Shown one piece after another: positions 23,166 to 34,315 of a stretch of 64,000 nucleotides of DNA. Below the pieces are notes generated by a model that saw only the letters and a list, made by a program, of their open reading frames with translations, searched no databases and was not told the origin of the DNA. A program made the translations under genes and the position numbers. Source of the DNA: Aquilaria yunnanensis (lineage: Eukaryota > Streptophyta > Magnoliopsida > Malvales > Thymelaeaceae); contig CM077597.1 in assembly GCA_039654915.1 (NCBI GenBank), positions 25,704,001-25,768,000 of the forward strand, read 5' to 3'. Each line of letters opens with the position of its first letter. Position 1 is the first letter of the stretch.

Positions 23166-24099
23166 ACGTTAGTTACTACAACTTTCCTACATTAATCTTG
23201 CAGTTTAACTTTTCATATATAATACCTACGATATTACTACAAAATTTGGCTATAAATACCCTCCCACTTCTCTTCTCCACCTCGTCCCAGCAACAATTGC
23301 TACTTCAAATTTCACTTCTGCTTCAACATCTTCTTCAGCTCAATAAAAGTATTTATAAGTAATTTATAGATTAGTAATTTTTCTGTTAATTATTTATTTG
23401 TTATAAGATATGCTTATGTTGTTTTAGGTAGCTGACTTTAGATGTTAGTGATTTAAATGGTAATTATTATTTTTTATGAGATATACTTATGTTGTTTTAG
23501 GTAGATGACTTATCACATCATGTAGTTGCATAATATAAGTGTTTATTTATTATACCTTAGATTCTCCATCCATGATTGTGTTGATGACAAATATAATATT
23601 GGTCCGATTCAAATTGTTGGCAAACAAGATGTATTGGATTAAGTTATATTTCTAATTAACATAATCATGGATTGTCCAAGTTGGACAGTTGAAACTTGTA
23701 TAAGCAGTATTTCAGTTAATGTGTTCCTGCCGTAATAGCAATATGTGAAATTTGGTAGAGTATTTCCCAAATTGTTCCCATCATGAGTTTCTCAATAAGT
23801 TGATATTATTGAGAAACATTGTGAACGGGAACTAAAGGGAAATGCTGCCAAAATTTACATAAAATGCTACTAACATTGACCAGTTAAAATGGTTTACTGC
23901 TTATACAACTTTCAATGGAGTAGGGCCCTTATCTTAATGGAGTAGTTAGGTAGTTCAGTTATAGAAGGTTGACATGTATGCATGACATATATAAGTAATT
24001 CATTTACAGTTTCATTATATTTATATTATATGAAATGTAATAAATATATTATGTATTTATGTTGAGGATTTTTATTGTCTATTTTACAAGGGAAACAAA
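23166..24099 (+). promoter_or_regulatory. CACTA transposase promoter/leader region
   Basis: A good TATA box TATAAATA (23251-23258) precedes a C-rich leader. About 840 bp separate it from the ATG at 24100, so a 5'-UTR intron is likely, but I could not settle its splice sites. No other gene is seen. Confidence 0.5.
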
Positions 24100-25440
24100 A
24101 TGGCTGCTAATGGACGTGAATGGATGTACCAGAGGACAGATACAGATGGATATATGAATTCTGCGTTTATGGCTGGTGTGAATGAGTTTCTACAGTTTGC
24201 ATTTAGTGAGAAGGAGTCAGAAATGATTAAATGTCCTTGTCGTAAATGTAATAACAGATTTTATCGAATAGAGCTGAAAGTGAGAAAGCATTTGTTTCGA
24301 TATGGATTTATGCCAAACTATTGCATATGGCACTGTCACAACGAACAATATGATAGCAATCTGCACAATTTCAATATGGCCCGTAGCTATTTTCCATCGC
24401 AGTTATATGGAGGGACAAGGGGAGAATCAAGTAGTGTAAATGCGTATGAACAGATGGTATGTGAATCAATGGGTCCGTTATCATCGAATTTAGGATCTGG
24501 AAATAGTGAAAGAATGTTGGTGGATGAAGAGTTTATCGATGCTGATGTCGAAGAACCTGATAATGGCAGTGATAATAATGATAATGTGTTCGATGTGTCT
24601 GAAATGAGAGAGGGGTTACCTAATCCGACCGCACAACAATTTTATAATTTGTTGGACGATGCAAATGCACCATTGTGGGATGGGTGCACTAAACAAACAC
24701 GGTTGTCTGCAATGACCCAATTGTTAAATTGCAAAAGTGAGTTTAATATGACAGATCGTTGTTTCGATAGAGTACTGGAGCTTATGAAAGAAATGTTGCC
24801 TGAAAGTAATAGACTCCCATCCACCCTATATGATACGAAACAACTCACAAAAAGACTTGGGTTGCCTTATATAAAAATTCATGCATGTGAGAATAACTGT
24901 ATGCTATTCTATCGGGAAGATGAGAAATTAACACATTGTCGTGAATGTAGAAGCAGTAGATATAAAGAAAGAGTAACTTCCGAAAGGAAGACGTTGATTC
25001 CGAAAAAATTGTTACGGTATCTACCAATAACAAGCAGGTTGAAGCGCTTGTACATGATATCAAAAACAACGACTCACATGACTTGGCATGCTTATAATAA
25101 TTCATGCAATGATGGAAGTATGGGTCATCCATGTCAGTCTGAAGCGTGGCGTCACGTAGATCGAACATTCCCATCATTCGCTGATGAAATTAGAAATGTT
25201 AGGCTCCGATTATGTACCGATGGATTTAACCCGAATAATGTTGTTGGTGGAACATACATGATATGGCCAATCTTTATAGTTGTTTACAATCTTCCGCCAG
25301 AACTATGTATGAAAGAACCCTTCATCTTTATGACTCTCCTCATTCCTGGTCCTAGAGCACCAGGACGCAACATTGATGTATTCTTACGACCATTGATTGA
25401 GGAGCTCAAAACTTTATGGTCGGAAGGGGTTGTTACATGG
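24100..25440 (+). pseudogene. CACTA transposase (TNP2-like), 5' part
   Basis: 447 codons from ATG 24100 to the insertion point. Residues ~1-80 form a transposase-associated domain with conserved cysteines (KCPCRKCNN) and a final WHCH stretch. The TNP2 domain follows, with the cysteine cluster CENNCMLFYREDEKLTHCREC and an RLRLCTDGFNP motif near its acidic catalytic region. The frame is cut at TGG (25438-25440) by the solo LTR and resumes in the same frame at 54027 after one TSD copy. The enzyme would bind the termini and cut and join the element. The region shown is open; loss is due to insertion and to a truncated C-terminus. Confidence 0.9.
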
Positions 25441-26361
25441 TGTGGCAACGTGCGGGTCTTTTTCGGGAGTCGCCACCAATCGGTTTTCGTTCAGGTCGAT
25501 TGGATACCTTAAAATATGGTCTGCGAGAGTTCGGGGATCGGGAGTACGGTTACGCTAAAGCAATATTGTTATAGCGCCCAAAATTGGCACCTTAGTTGAT
25601 TTTAATTTTGTTTTACTTTGCTTTTAGAAAATTTTCAGTTAATTTTCAGTCTAGAAGTTTTAACCGAATTAATCGGATGTGGGTTTTTGGTAATTAATTT
25701 GTATAGAAATTTGATATTTCCGAACCATGGACTCTGCCGAGTCATTTGGACACGGAAGTTTTTAATTCCGAACCATGGACTCTGCCGAGTCACCCGGACA
25801 CGGAATGTTCATGATATTTTAAATAATTTAATCCATATCGTAAAATATGGATTTTTATCTTTTGTATTTATTTAATTTATTTAATTAAAAACTTTGATAT
25901 TTTCCAAACCGTAGATCCTGCCGGATCATCCGGATATGGAAATTATTTAATGTTAATTAATTATTTAATTCTTATTTATTATAGAATTAATTATTAGTTT
26001 AATGATTATTTTGTAATTCTTTTGTTTATGAAATTTTAGGTTTTTTGTTAATGATCTAAAAATTTATTTTGTTTATTTTTTTTTCTTATATTTTTCTTCT
26101 TTTCTTTTTCTTATCTTTCCTTTTTTTTGATTTTTCTTGTTTAATGAAGGATATTTATTATTTAAAGAATTACTCAATTTATAAAAGAATTAAAAAAATA
26201 ATTAATTTTTTATTTAATAAGAAGTTAATTTAAAGGAATCAAAGAGTTTAAAAATAAAAATCTTTGATCATGGTACGGGGCGTTGTTACTCAGCCGGACC
26301 CTCTTCACCAGGTGAAGCAGCTCAAAAGCGGGCACGAGACAGTTTCCAGCCAATATACCAT
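25441..26361 (-). mobile_element. Solo LTR of Ogre-type family, left part
   Basis: Begins TGTGGCAACG right after the TSD CATGG (25436-25440) and matches the start of the LTRs at 26362 and 47361. It is interrupted at 26361 by the Ogre-type element (TSD ACCAT) and continues at 51409. Together the two parts make one ~3.53-kb LTR with no interior, hence a solo LTR. It contains three hairpin repeats. Confidence 0.92.
25718..25942. repeat. Three covarying hairpins in solo LTR
   Basis: Units at 25718-25757, 25766-25805 and 25901-25942. Each has an outer stem (TTCCG/CGGAA, or TTTCCA/TGGAAA in the third), a middle stem (CCA/TGG, or CCG/CGG) and an inner stem (GACTC/GAGTC, or GATCC/GGATC) with a TGCC loop. 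A fourth unit is at about 52030-52070. Confidence 0.85.
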
Positions 26362-26638
26362 TGTGGCAACGTCGGGTTGGGTCGTTTTCGGGAGTCGCCA
26401 CCAATCGGTTTTCGCTCAGGTCGATTGGATACCTTAAAATATGGTCTGCGAGAGTTCGGGGATCGGGAGTACGGTTACGCTAAAACAATATTGTTATAGC
26501 GCCCAAAATTGGCACCTTAGTTGATTTTAATTTTGTTTTACTTTGCTTTAAAAAAATTCAGTTAATTTTCAAACTAGAAATTTTAACTGAATTAGTTGAA
26601 TGTGGATTTTTGGAAATTAATTTGTATAGAATTTTATA

Positions 26639-26860
26639 CTTCCGAACCATGGACTCTGCCGTGTCATTTGGACACGGAAGATTTTGATTCCGAACCATGG
26701 ACTCTGCCGAGTCATTTGGACACGGAATTTGGTGAAATTTTAAACAATTTTATCCATATTGTAAAAATATGGATTTTTATCTTTTTATTTAATTTGTTTA
26801 TTTTAAAAAGTTTGATATTTTCCAAACCGTAGATCCTACCGGATCATCCGGATATGGAAA
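26639..26860. repeat. Covarying hairpins in 3' LTR
   Basis: Units at about 26639-26679, 26688-26727 and 26819-26860, with a fourth at about 28223-28265 (GATCC/GGATC with a TGGC loop). The first unit here has GTGTC in the inner right arm where the other LTR has GAGTC, a mismatch private to this LTR. Confidence 0.85.
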
Positions 26861-26974
26861 TTGATTTATCGTAATTATTTAATTCTTATTATTATGAAAT
26901 TAATTTTTAAATGGTAATTCTTTTTGTTTATGAATGATTTTTAATACTAACTAAAAAATTTATCTTTATATTTT

Positions 26975-27360
26975 TTACTTCTTTTTTTACTTTCTTTCTT
27001 TTTCTTCTTTTTTTTACTTATTTTTACTTCTTTTTTTTAATTTCTTTTAATTTTTTTTCTTTTCTTTCTTTTTTATTCTTTTCTTTGTTTCTTTTCTTTT
27101 TCTTTTTCTTTCTTTTATCTTTCTTTTCTTTTTCTTATATTTCCTTTCTTTTCTTTATCTTATCTTTCTTTTATTTTTCTTTCTTATCTTTCTTTTATTT
27201 TTCTTGTCTTTTCTTTCTTTCTTTTCTTATCTTATCTTTTCTTTTATATTTTTTTTATCTTTCTTTTCTTTCTTATCTTTCTTTTATTTTTCTTTCTTAT
27301 CTTTCTTTTATTTTTCTTATCTTTCTTTTTTTTCTTGTTTACTTTTTTTGTTTTCTTGTT
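26975..27360 (-). repeat. Pyrimidine tract in 3' LTR
   Basis: About 385 bp of almost pure T/C on the plus strand (CTTT-type units), so purine-rich on the element strand. Long open frames here are compositional artefacts. The partner is at 47975-48359. Confidence 0.9.
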
Positions 27361-28539
27361 TAATGAAAGATATTTATTATTTTAAAGGATTACTCAATTT
27401 ATAAAAGAATTAAAAAAAATAATAATTAATTTTTATTTAATAAGAAGTTAATTTAAAAGAATTAAAGAGTTTAAAAATAAAAATTTTGATCATGGTACGG
27501 GGCGTTGTTACTCAGCCAGACCCTCTTCACCAGGTGATGCAGCTCAAAAGCGGGCACGAGACAGTTTCCAGCCAATATACCATGAACTAAAAAAATTTTT
27601 ATTTTTATTTTTATTTTTTATTATTTTTTTTTATTAAGAGAATCAAAAATTTTAAACAAAAGAAGAAAAGTTTTGATATTTATTTAATTTATTTTTGGAA
27701 AAAAAGATTATTTAACCGAAAACTTATATGTATTTTAAAACAAAAGTCTTGATATTTTTATTTTTATATTCTTCTTTGTTTGATGAAAGATTTTTTTTTT
27801 AATTTTAATTTATATTTCTGAAAATATATCTAATCAATAAGTCAAAAATATTTAAGAGAAAATTCAATTATTTTTGTTTTATTTTGTATTATTTTGAAAT
27901 TATTTGATTAAGATTTTTATAAAGGAAACAAAAAGTTATATCTTTTAATAAGTAAAATATTACTGAATAAAATATTAACCCAAAATTTTTATTCTTTTCA
28001 TTCTTTTCATTAATAAAGAAAACTAAAAAAAAATTATATTTTAAAAGAATAAAATATTATTGAAAAATATTAACTCAAAAATTTTACGCTTTTTATTCTT
28101 TTTAATAAAGAAAACTAAAAAAATTATATATTAATAGATAATTAATATATTAGTCTAAAGCTTTTTTTTTTATTTTTTATAAAGAAAAAAAAATTTTATT
28201 TATATATTTTATTTTAAAAATATTTCCGAGCCATGGATCCTGGCGGATCATTTGGTCATGGAGTTTTAATTAATTTTTTTTTATTTCATTAATTATTAAT
28301 TTTAAAGATGCATTAAAAGAATGATTTTATGTTTATTTATTTATTTATTTTATTTTTGAATTATTTCATTATGTTTGTTTATTAAAAGGAATAAAAACTT
28401 TGTTTCAAAATAAAAAAAGTAATTTTTATTAGCCTTTAGAAAATTATTCACATAAAATTCCTTTTTTTATCTTTTAATCATAAAAAAATTCAATTAATAA
28501 AGTGGGGCTTTTTGGCCATCCACTTTAATAACACAATAA

Positions 28540-29200
28540 TAATAGAAGTTAGCACAATTAATATAGTTAGATTAGTTGGATTAGTTAGTTAATAACAATA
28601 AAAAAAAGGTTAGTAAAAGTTATATTAAATTAATTAACAACAATAATAAAAATTAGCGAAGTTTAATTAAATTAATTGTTAACAACAATAATAAAAAGTT
28701 AGTCAAGTTAATTAAGTTAATTAATTACAACAAAAATAAAAGTTAGACAATTTAATTAATTTAATTAATTAACAACAATAATAAAAGTTAGCCAAGTTTA
28801 ATTAAGTTAATTAATTAACAACAATAAATAAAAATTAACCAAGTTTAATTAAGTTAATTAATTAACAACAGTAAATAAAAGTTAGCCAAGTTTAATTAAG
28901 TTAATTAATTACAACAATAATAAAAGTTAGTCAATTTTAATTAAATTAAAAGTTAGCCAAGTTTAATTAAATTAATTAATTAACAACAATAAATAAAAAT
29001 TAGCCAAGTTTAATTAAGTTAATTAATTAACAACAATAAATAAAAATTAGCCAAGTTTAATTAAGTTAATTAATTAACAACAATAAATAAAAGTTAGCCA
29101 AGTTTAATTAAGTTAATTAATTACAACAAAAATAAAAGTTAGACAATTTAATTAATTATTAACAACAATAATAATAAAGGTTAGTAAAAATTAGCAAGTT
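28540..29200. repeat. A/T-rich tandem array in 3' LTR
   Basis: Irregular units of about 45-55 bp built on 'agttagccaagtttaatta', 'agttaattaattaacaac' and 'aataataaa'. The partner array is at 49540-50190, and a diverged one lies in the solo LTR at 52440-52930. Confidence 0.85.
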
Positions 29201-29416
29201 AGTTGTTAGTTGCTAATAACAAAAAAAAAAAAAAAGGTTAGTAATAATAACAATAATAAACAAATAAATAAACAAGTAAAAAAATAAATGAGTTAGTTAA
29301 TTAATTTTCTGCAAAGACAAAATAAAAAGGTTAGTGACCTAATAGAAAGAAATTGAAAAGATGATGGGTGAAACAAGGGTTTACCCTTTTAGTTTTGAAT
29401 TTTGAATCCCAGGAAA

Positions 29417-29719
29417 TGAGAACGACGACGGCGCGAGGGGGGAAAGGGAGGGGCAGCTAGCGGCACGGCCAGGGGCAGGGGGCGACGGCGTGGGGGGGGG
29501 GGGGGGGGGGGGGCCGGCGGCGAGGGCGGCGCGGCGGCGGGCAAGGGCGACGCGGCGGCGGGCAAGGGTGGCGCCGGGCAGGGGCGGTGCGACAGGAGCA
29601 GAGGGAGCTGGGCGACGCGGCGGGCTGGGGGAGAGCGCGGCGGCGGCAGGTGCTGCGAGGGGAGGGCACGGCGGCGGCGAACGGCGTAGGGCGGCGGCGG
29701 CGGGCGGCGAGGGGCACGG

Positions 29720-29756
<37 letters not shown>
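29417..29756. repeat. GC-rich block, G-run and GA microsatellite in 3' LTR
   Basis: GGCGGCG-rich sequence with an uninterrupted run of 22 G (29492-29513) and a (GA)n stretch at about 29721-29754. It sits immediately downstream of the LTR TATA box on the element strand. Arginine- and proline-rich open frames here reflect composition. Confidence 0.85.
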
Positions 29757-29757
<1 letters not shown>

Positions 29758-29905
29758 ACAGCAGTGAAAAAAAAAAAATTTGGCTTTCTAGGGAAGAAGG
29801 GAAGAGGGCTGGGGCTAAGGGCTGTAATTTTCTCTTTTTTTTTTTAAAACGGAGCTCTAAGTTTTTTTGCTATTTTTTTCTGTGTTCAGCACAAAATTTG
29901 GGGGG

Positions 29906-29914
29906 CTATTTATA
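29906..29914 (-). promoter_or_regulatory. TATA box of 3' LTR
   Basis: The element strand reads CTCTATAAATAGCCCC, conserved at 50911-50919 and in the solo LTR at 53519-53527. Confidence 0.75.
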
Positions 29915-30398
29915 GAGGAAGTTTAGCTGAACTGTTGATGGATAAATTAATAAAAAATTTCAAACTTATCTCTTAAATTGGTAAAATGACAATTTTAGTC
30001 CTTTACGTCTCTCAGCCTCTGGATAAGTTCCTGAAGCTTCTGATTTTGACAATTTTGTCGTTTTCTGTCAATTTGAGCCAAAAACGTCGGCAGGCTCAAA
30101 ATTTTATGTGACAAACTACCAAATGCTCCTGGAACTTTCAGAATTTGTCAATTTTACCTGAAACTTCTCAATTTTGTTATTTTTATCTCAAACTTTTTAA
30201 TTTTGTCATTTTTATGGAGTTTTCTTTTTTCCTTTCAAACATACACATATACACACATATATCAAATCTTCACAAAACAAAACAAAAAAATATATTTTAA
30301 ACTAATTAAAAAAATTTAGTAATAATAATAACAATAATAATAATAATACATTTTTTTATTTAATTATTTTAATGGCCGGACGAAATTGGGTGTCAACA

Positions 30399-30411
30399 GC
30401 TGCCCCCCTTT
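30399..30411 (-). other. Polypurine tract of Ogre-type element
   Basis: AAAGGGGGGCAGC on the element strand, directly before the 3' LTR. Confidence 0.85.
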
Positions 30412-30504
30412 GCATGCTTCATGGGACATGATGTATGCAAAGTTAGTTACCAAATTTCGTCCAGCTTAGCTAGGCATTGAAAACCTTCTCGCCGCCTAAA
30501 CTCT

Positions 30505-31868
30505 GAGGTTTAAGGAAAGGTCCTTAGAACCTCTAACGATAGGAAAGGTTCTATCGTTGTAAGATGGACTGAATGATTGATTGTTTGTTTGAGGTTTAAA
30601 GAAAGGTCCTTAGAACCTCTAACGATAGGAAAGGTTCTATCGTTGTAAGATGGACTGAATGATTGATTGTTTGTTTGAGGTTTAAGGAAAGGTCCTTAGA
30701 ACCTCTAAGATAGGAAAGGTTCTATCGTTGTAAGATGGACTGAATGATTGATTGTTTGTTTGAGGTTTAAGGAAAGGTCCTTAGAACCTCTAAGATAGGA
30801 AAGGTTCTATCGTTGTAAGATGGACTGAATGATTGATTGTTTGTTTGAGGTTAAGGAAAGGTCCTTAGAACCTCTAACGATAGGAAAGGTTCTATCGTTG
30901 TAAGATGGACTGAATGATTGATTGTTTGTTTGAGGTTAAGGAAAGGTCCTTAGAACCTCTAACGATAGGAAAGGTTCTATCGTTGTAAGATGGACTGAAT
31001 GATTGATTGTTTGTTTGAGGTTAAGGAAAGGTCCTTAGAACCTCTAACGATAGGAAAGGTTCTATCGTTGTAAGATGGACTGAATGATTGATTGTTTATT
31101 TGAGGTTAAGGAAAGGTCCTTAGAACCTCTAACGATAAGAAAGGTTCTATCGTTGTAAGATGGACTGAATGATTGATTGTTTGTTTGAGGTTTAAGGAAA
31201 GGTCCTTAGAACCTCTAACGATAGGAAAGGTTCTATCGTTGTAAGATGGACTGAATGATTGATTGTTTGTTTGAGGTTAAGGAAAGGTCCTTAGAACCTC
31301 TAATGATAGGAAAGGTTCTATCGTTGTAAGATGGACTGAATGATTGATTGTTTGTTTGAGGTTTAAGGAAAGGTCCTTAGAACCTCTAACGATAGGAAAT
31401 GTTCTATCGTTGTAAGATGGACTGAATGATTGATTGTTTGTTTGAGGTTTAAGGAAAGATCCTTAGAACCTCTAACGATAGGAAAGGTTCTATCGTTGTA
31501 AGATGGACTGAATGATTGATTGTTTGTTTGAGGTTTAAGGAAAGGTCCTTAGAACCTCTAAGATAGGAAAGGTTCTATCGTTGTAAGATGGACTGAATGA
31601 TTGATTGTTTGTTTGAGGTTTAAGGAAAGGTCCTTAGAACCTCTAACGATAGGAAAGGTTCTATCGTTGTAAGATGGACTGAATGATTGATTGTTTGTTT
31701 GAGGTTTAAGGAAAGGTCCTTAGAACCTCTAACGATAGGAAATGTTCTATCGTTGTAAGATGGACTGAATGATTGATTGTTTGTTTGAGGTTTAAGGAAA
31801 GATCCTTAGAACCTCTAACGATAGGAAAGGTTTTATCGTTGTAAGATGGACTGAATGATTGATTGTTC
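30505..31868 (-). repeat. 16-copy tandem repeat, unit ~86 bp
   Basis: Units of 84-86 bp, nearly identical. Each holds an inverted repeat (AACGATAG/CTATCGTT arms, 8-bp loop) and the near-palindrome GGTCCTTAGAACC. It lies in the 3' untranslated part of the Ogre-type element, a usual place for tandem arrays in this lineage. Confidence 0.95.
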
Positions 31869-32042
31869 TCGAGGCAAAGGTTCCATCCTTAAAACCTCGG
31901 ATTGATTGATTGATTTCGAGGCAAAGTTTCCATCCTTAAAACCCCGATGATGAAAATTGATTGTTTTCGAGGCAAAGGTTCCATCCTTAAAACCCCGATG
32001 AAAATTGATTTTGAGGCTAAGGAGCTTTCCTTAGGACCTCGA
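31869..32042 (-). repeat. Diverged tail of tandem array
   Basis: Three to four shorter units sharing 'cgaggcaaaggttccatcc' and 'ttaaaaccccgatg', related to the main array by the paired 'aggtt...aacct' arrangement. Confidence 0.75.
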
Positions 32043-32557
32043 GCGAAATTTATATGAAAACAATTAAAATTGGAATAATTTTCTTCGAAAGTATGAATTT
32101 TCATAATAGGTGAGTGCAAAAATTTAAACTTCGATAAGATGAGTGAATCTTGATGATGACAATAACACTGACAAATTATGTAAAGGGAACGGATGTTTGG
32201 AATCAATATTCAAGGTTCATCTAATATTTTCTTCAGTAAATATAGATTCCCTTGTGAGATATGTCATCCGAATAAGGTTAAAACTTAACTACCCCAAAAT
32301 GTTATGCCTAGTAGATCTAATAGGATGCGTCTCAAGAGTAACAAAAATTACTCTTTACTCAACCATTCCAACCTAAAGGCATTGTCCTATGGTTCTAATA
32401 TCAGCATCGACGAAACTATCTTATAAAAAAAAGAAATTCCTTGAAAAGAAAAACTGAAACGCGAAAGAAAATGCTGATAATAAAACTAAAGGACAAGAAA
32501 AACGGATCAGATCGCTTCTTTCTTCCACAATACTTCAACAGGGTGAGTAGAGGACCA
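32043..32557. other. No gene seen; downstream flank of LOG-like ORF
   Basis: AT-rich, probably the 3' UTR of the LOG-like gene. Short frames are unsupported. Confidence 0.5.
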
Positions 32558-33187
32558 TTATGGGAGTGAACTGGTCGGGAAAGACTGTCGTGTCCAGTCT
32601 ATCTGAATCATTGCTGGATCTGGTTCAGGAACAAAAGCTTGTATTTTATCTAGCAATTCTTCAGCAGTTGTTGCGGATATTATGATTCGCCGTGCCACTC
32701 TTGATATGAAATTCTTCTGCATAGCATAATCCATAAAAGCTATCAGACCTGTAAAGAAATTGTTAACATTTAAAAGCCCAATGGGTTTCTTATGCAAATT
32801 AAGTTGGGCCATGGAAGCAATTTGAAAGACTTCTCCCAATGTGCCAAAACCACCTGGTAGAGCGATAAAAGCATCAGCATTTAAAAGCATTTGTAACACA
32901 CGCTCTTGCAAATTTTTAACCACTAATTCTTCTCCAATCGTGCCCCCAGAAACAAATTTCAAAGGTCCAGGGATGATGCCCAAAACTTGACTTCCTCCTA
33001 AAGATGCTGCTGATGCTACACCTCCCATTAATCCGACACTACCTCCTCCATAAACTAAATGTATTTTTCGCTCAGCTAATACTCTACCCAAATGGTTGGC
33101 TGCCTTTAAATACTCTTCATCTTTTCCAGGAAAAGCCCCAGAAAATACACAAATACTTCGGGATTTACGAGTTGGGGTTTTCTCCAT
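32558..33187 (-). CDS. LOG-like cytokinin riboside 5'-monophosphate phosphoribohydrolase
   Basis: About 209 residues from the ATG at 33187. The frame is open up to 33274, but the 29 extra residues are unlike the family and would lie upstream of the TATA box at 33221-33227. LOG enzymes cut ribose 5-phosphate from cytokinin nucleotides to release active free bases in the cytosol. Visible family marks: the N-terminal 'SICVFSGA' strand, nucleotide-binding 'YGGGSVGLMGG', the arginine in 'LQERVLQM', the PGGFGTLGE signature (PGGxGTxxE) and 'KPIGLLNV'. Length matches plant LOGs, but there are no introns where host LOGs have several, which suggests capture through RNA. It lies inside the Ogre-type element, same strand as pol. 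No stop or missing catalytic residue is seen. Family call is firm; activity is inferred. Confidence 0.9.
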   Translation of the reverse strand: MEKTPTRKSRSICVFSGAFPGKDEEYLKAANHLGRVLAERKIHLVYGGGSVGLMGGVASAASLGGSQVLGIIPGPLKFVSGGTIGEELVVKNLQERVLQMLLNADAFIALPGGFGTLGEVFQIASMAQLNLHKKPIGLLNVNNFFTGLIAFMDYAMQKNFISRVARRIIISATTAEELLDKIQAFVPEPDPAMIQIDWTRQSFPTSSLP

Positions 33188-33220
33188 TCCTATCCTTATC
33201 CTTGTGAGAAAAGAGGATAT

Positions 33221-33227
33221 ATTTATA
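33221..33227 (-). promoter_or_regulatory. TATA box of LOG-like gene
   Basis: CTCTATAAATATATCC on the minus strand, only 34 bases before the ATG at 33187, so the leader would be very short, or transcription starts at more than one point. Confidence 0.55.
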
Positions 33228-33274
33228 GAGATGAAGAGATAAGGCAATAATTTTATTTTCAAGAGTGGATACAT

Positions 33275-33665
33275 TATTGCCAGCTATACACAGTAGTCAC
33301 GAGTATGACTCTGGTCAGGTATGGGTACACTATCGTTAAAAGAGGAGGAAAATTTTCAAAATAGCTGCTAGCATGTACAGTAGTCACTACTGTAGCTTAC
33401 GTCAGGAGTAGGTACGTGATTGTTGGAAGGGAAGGAAAATTTCAAAAGTGGCAGCTATATACAGTAATCATAACTGTATCTCATGTCAGGAGTGGATACA
33501 TTATCGCTGAAAGGGGAGGAAAATTTCAAAAGCGACAGCTAGTACGTACAGTAATCGTGACTTTGGTTCACGTCAGGAGTGGATACATTATTACTAAAAG
33601 GGGAGGAAAATTTCAAAAGCGACAGCTAGCACGTACAGTAATCGTGACTTTAATCCTCGTCTTCC
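33275..33665 (-). repeat. Tandem repeat upstream of LOG-like gene
   Basis: About four and a half units of roughly 85-90 bp, each containing 'ggaggaaaattt(t)caaaa', 'acagtaatc/gtg' and 'gtcaggagt'. On the minus strand two units carry TGACGT, the core bound by plant TGA-type bZIP factors; the other two have TGACAT and TGACCA. Related sequence occurs singly downstream of each cysteine-rich ORF, so the array grew from that spacer. Confidence 0.8.
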
Positions 33666-33700
33666 ACTGGCTTTGCGTCCAGTAATGGCTTCAATGCTTT

Positions 33701-34264
33701 CTATGAATCGGTGATTTGCATCTCATCTAGCTTTCTCACAAACTGGCAAACAGGGTCGTTTAGGGTCAGATTCCCAAGACTGTAACGATCTCGTTCTTTT
33801 TGGAAAATTACCCATAATCCAACAACCTCAAATTGCACTATTCCGCAAGAATGCGCTTCAAGAACCTCTCGAATATCTTCTAGAGATTCCTTACGCAAGC
33901 CATTCTTAATGAATCTTATTCTATCATTACGATTTCTGGTGATCACTCCTGGAGCACGACATTTATTGCCGCAAATCCACCATCCACAATTATGACAAAC
34001 GCCTAGCCTTTTTGCTCTTCTTTTTTTGGCATAAGCGCTTTTACCAAAGCCGGGCATACGGGGAAAGAACGCTTCGGGAACTTCACCAGCTGAACGAACC
34101 TTAGCTTCAATTAGCCACCGCACATTATCAGGAATGCCTTTGTGCATAAATACTCTGAATCGTTCACATCTAGCTTGATAAATCTTTTTAAGAACATTTA
34201 TTGGGAAGGAAGGAAAATACTTTCGTAGGGCGGAAAGAGAAGACTCCATTGATGAAGGAGGCAA
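33701..34264 (-). CDS. Cysteine-rich basic protein, cargo copy 1
   Basis: 187 residues; a second Met at codon 6 aligns with the start of the other three copies, so the true start may be 34249. A conserved N-terminal ~65 residues is followed by GKSAYAKKRRAKRLG, a strongly basic nuclear-localisation-like patch running into CHNCGWWICGNKC (Cys spacing C-x2-C-x4-C-x3-C), then an amphipathic C-terminal ~80 residues. The 'G-K-S-x-Y-A-basic-LG-x-C-x2-C' layout resembles the cysteine-rich nucleic-acid-binding proteins of carlaviruses. Family assignment is from memory of pattern, not from a search. Divergent copy: GNK replaces NTK. No stop inside. Confidence 0.75.
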   Translation of the reverse strand: MPPSSMESSLSALRKYFPSFPINVLKKIYQARCERFRVFMHKGIPDNVRWLIEAKVRSAGEVPEAFFPRMPGFGKSAYAKKRRAKRLGVCHNCGWWICGNKCRAPGVITRNRNDRIRFIKNGLRKESLEDIREVLEAHSCGIVQFEVVGLWVIFQKERDRYSLGNLTLNDPVCQFVRKLDEMQITDS

Positions 34265-34308
34265 AGAAAGAAATTAGTGATTGTAGAAAACGAAAATAAC
34301 TAACACAT

Positions 34309-34315
34309 ATTTATA
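34309..34315 (-). promoter_or_regulatory. TATA box upstream of cargo copy 1
   Basis: CACTATAAATATGTGTT on the minus strand, 45 bases before the longer start and 60 before the second Met. The block around it is conserved upstream of copies 2 and 3. Confidence 0.65.

Larger units (their letters stand above)
26362..30398 (-). repeat. Ogre-type 3' LTR
   Basis: 4,037 bp; ends on the plus strand TGTGGCAACG...GTGTCAACA (TGTTGACACC...GTTGCCACA on the element strand). Contains hairpin repeats, a pyrimidine tract, an A/T array, a GC-rich block and a TATA box. The near-identical partner is 47361-51403. Confidence 0.95.

Noticed and set aside
27085..27404. Phe/Leu/Ser-rich open frames, as if membrane proteins (also 48203-48403)
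   Set aside because: They are translations of the CTTT pyrimidine tract within LTRs.
29490..29915. Open frames rich in Gly, Ala and Arg in the GC-rich LTR block (also 50486-50865)
   Set aside because: Composition-driven, present in all frames of a GGC-rich/GA-repeat block inside an LTR; no domain.
30505..31868. CRISPR-like array
   Set aside because: Units are contiguous without unique spacers, in a plant retrotransposon 3' region: an ordinary tandem repeat.
33188..33274. N-terminal 29-residue hydrophobic extension of the LOG-like ORF, as a possible signal peptide
   Set aside because: It overlaps the TATA box and family members begin near the internal Met; more likely untranslated.
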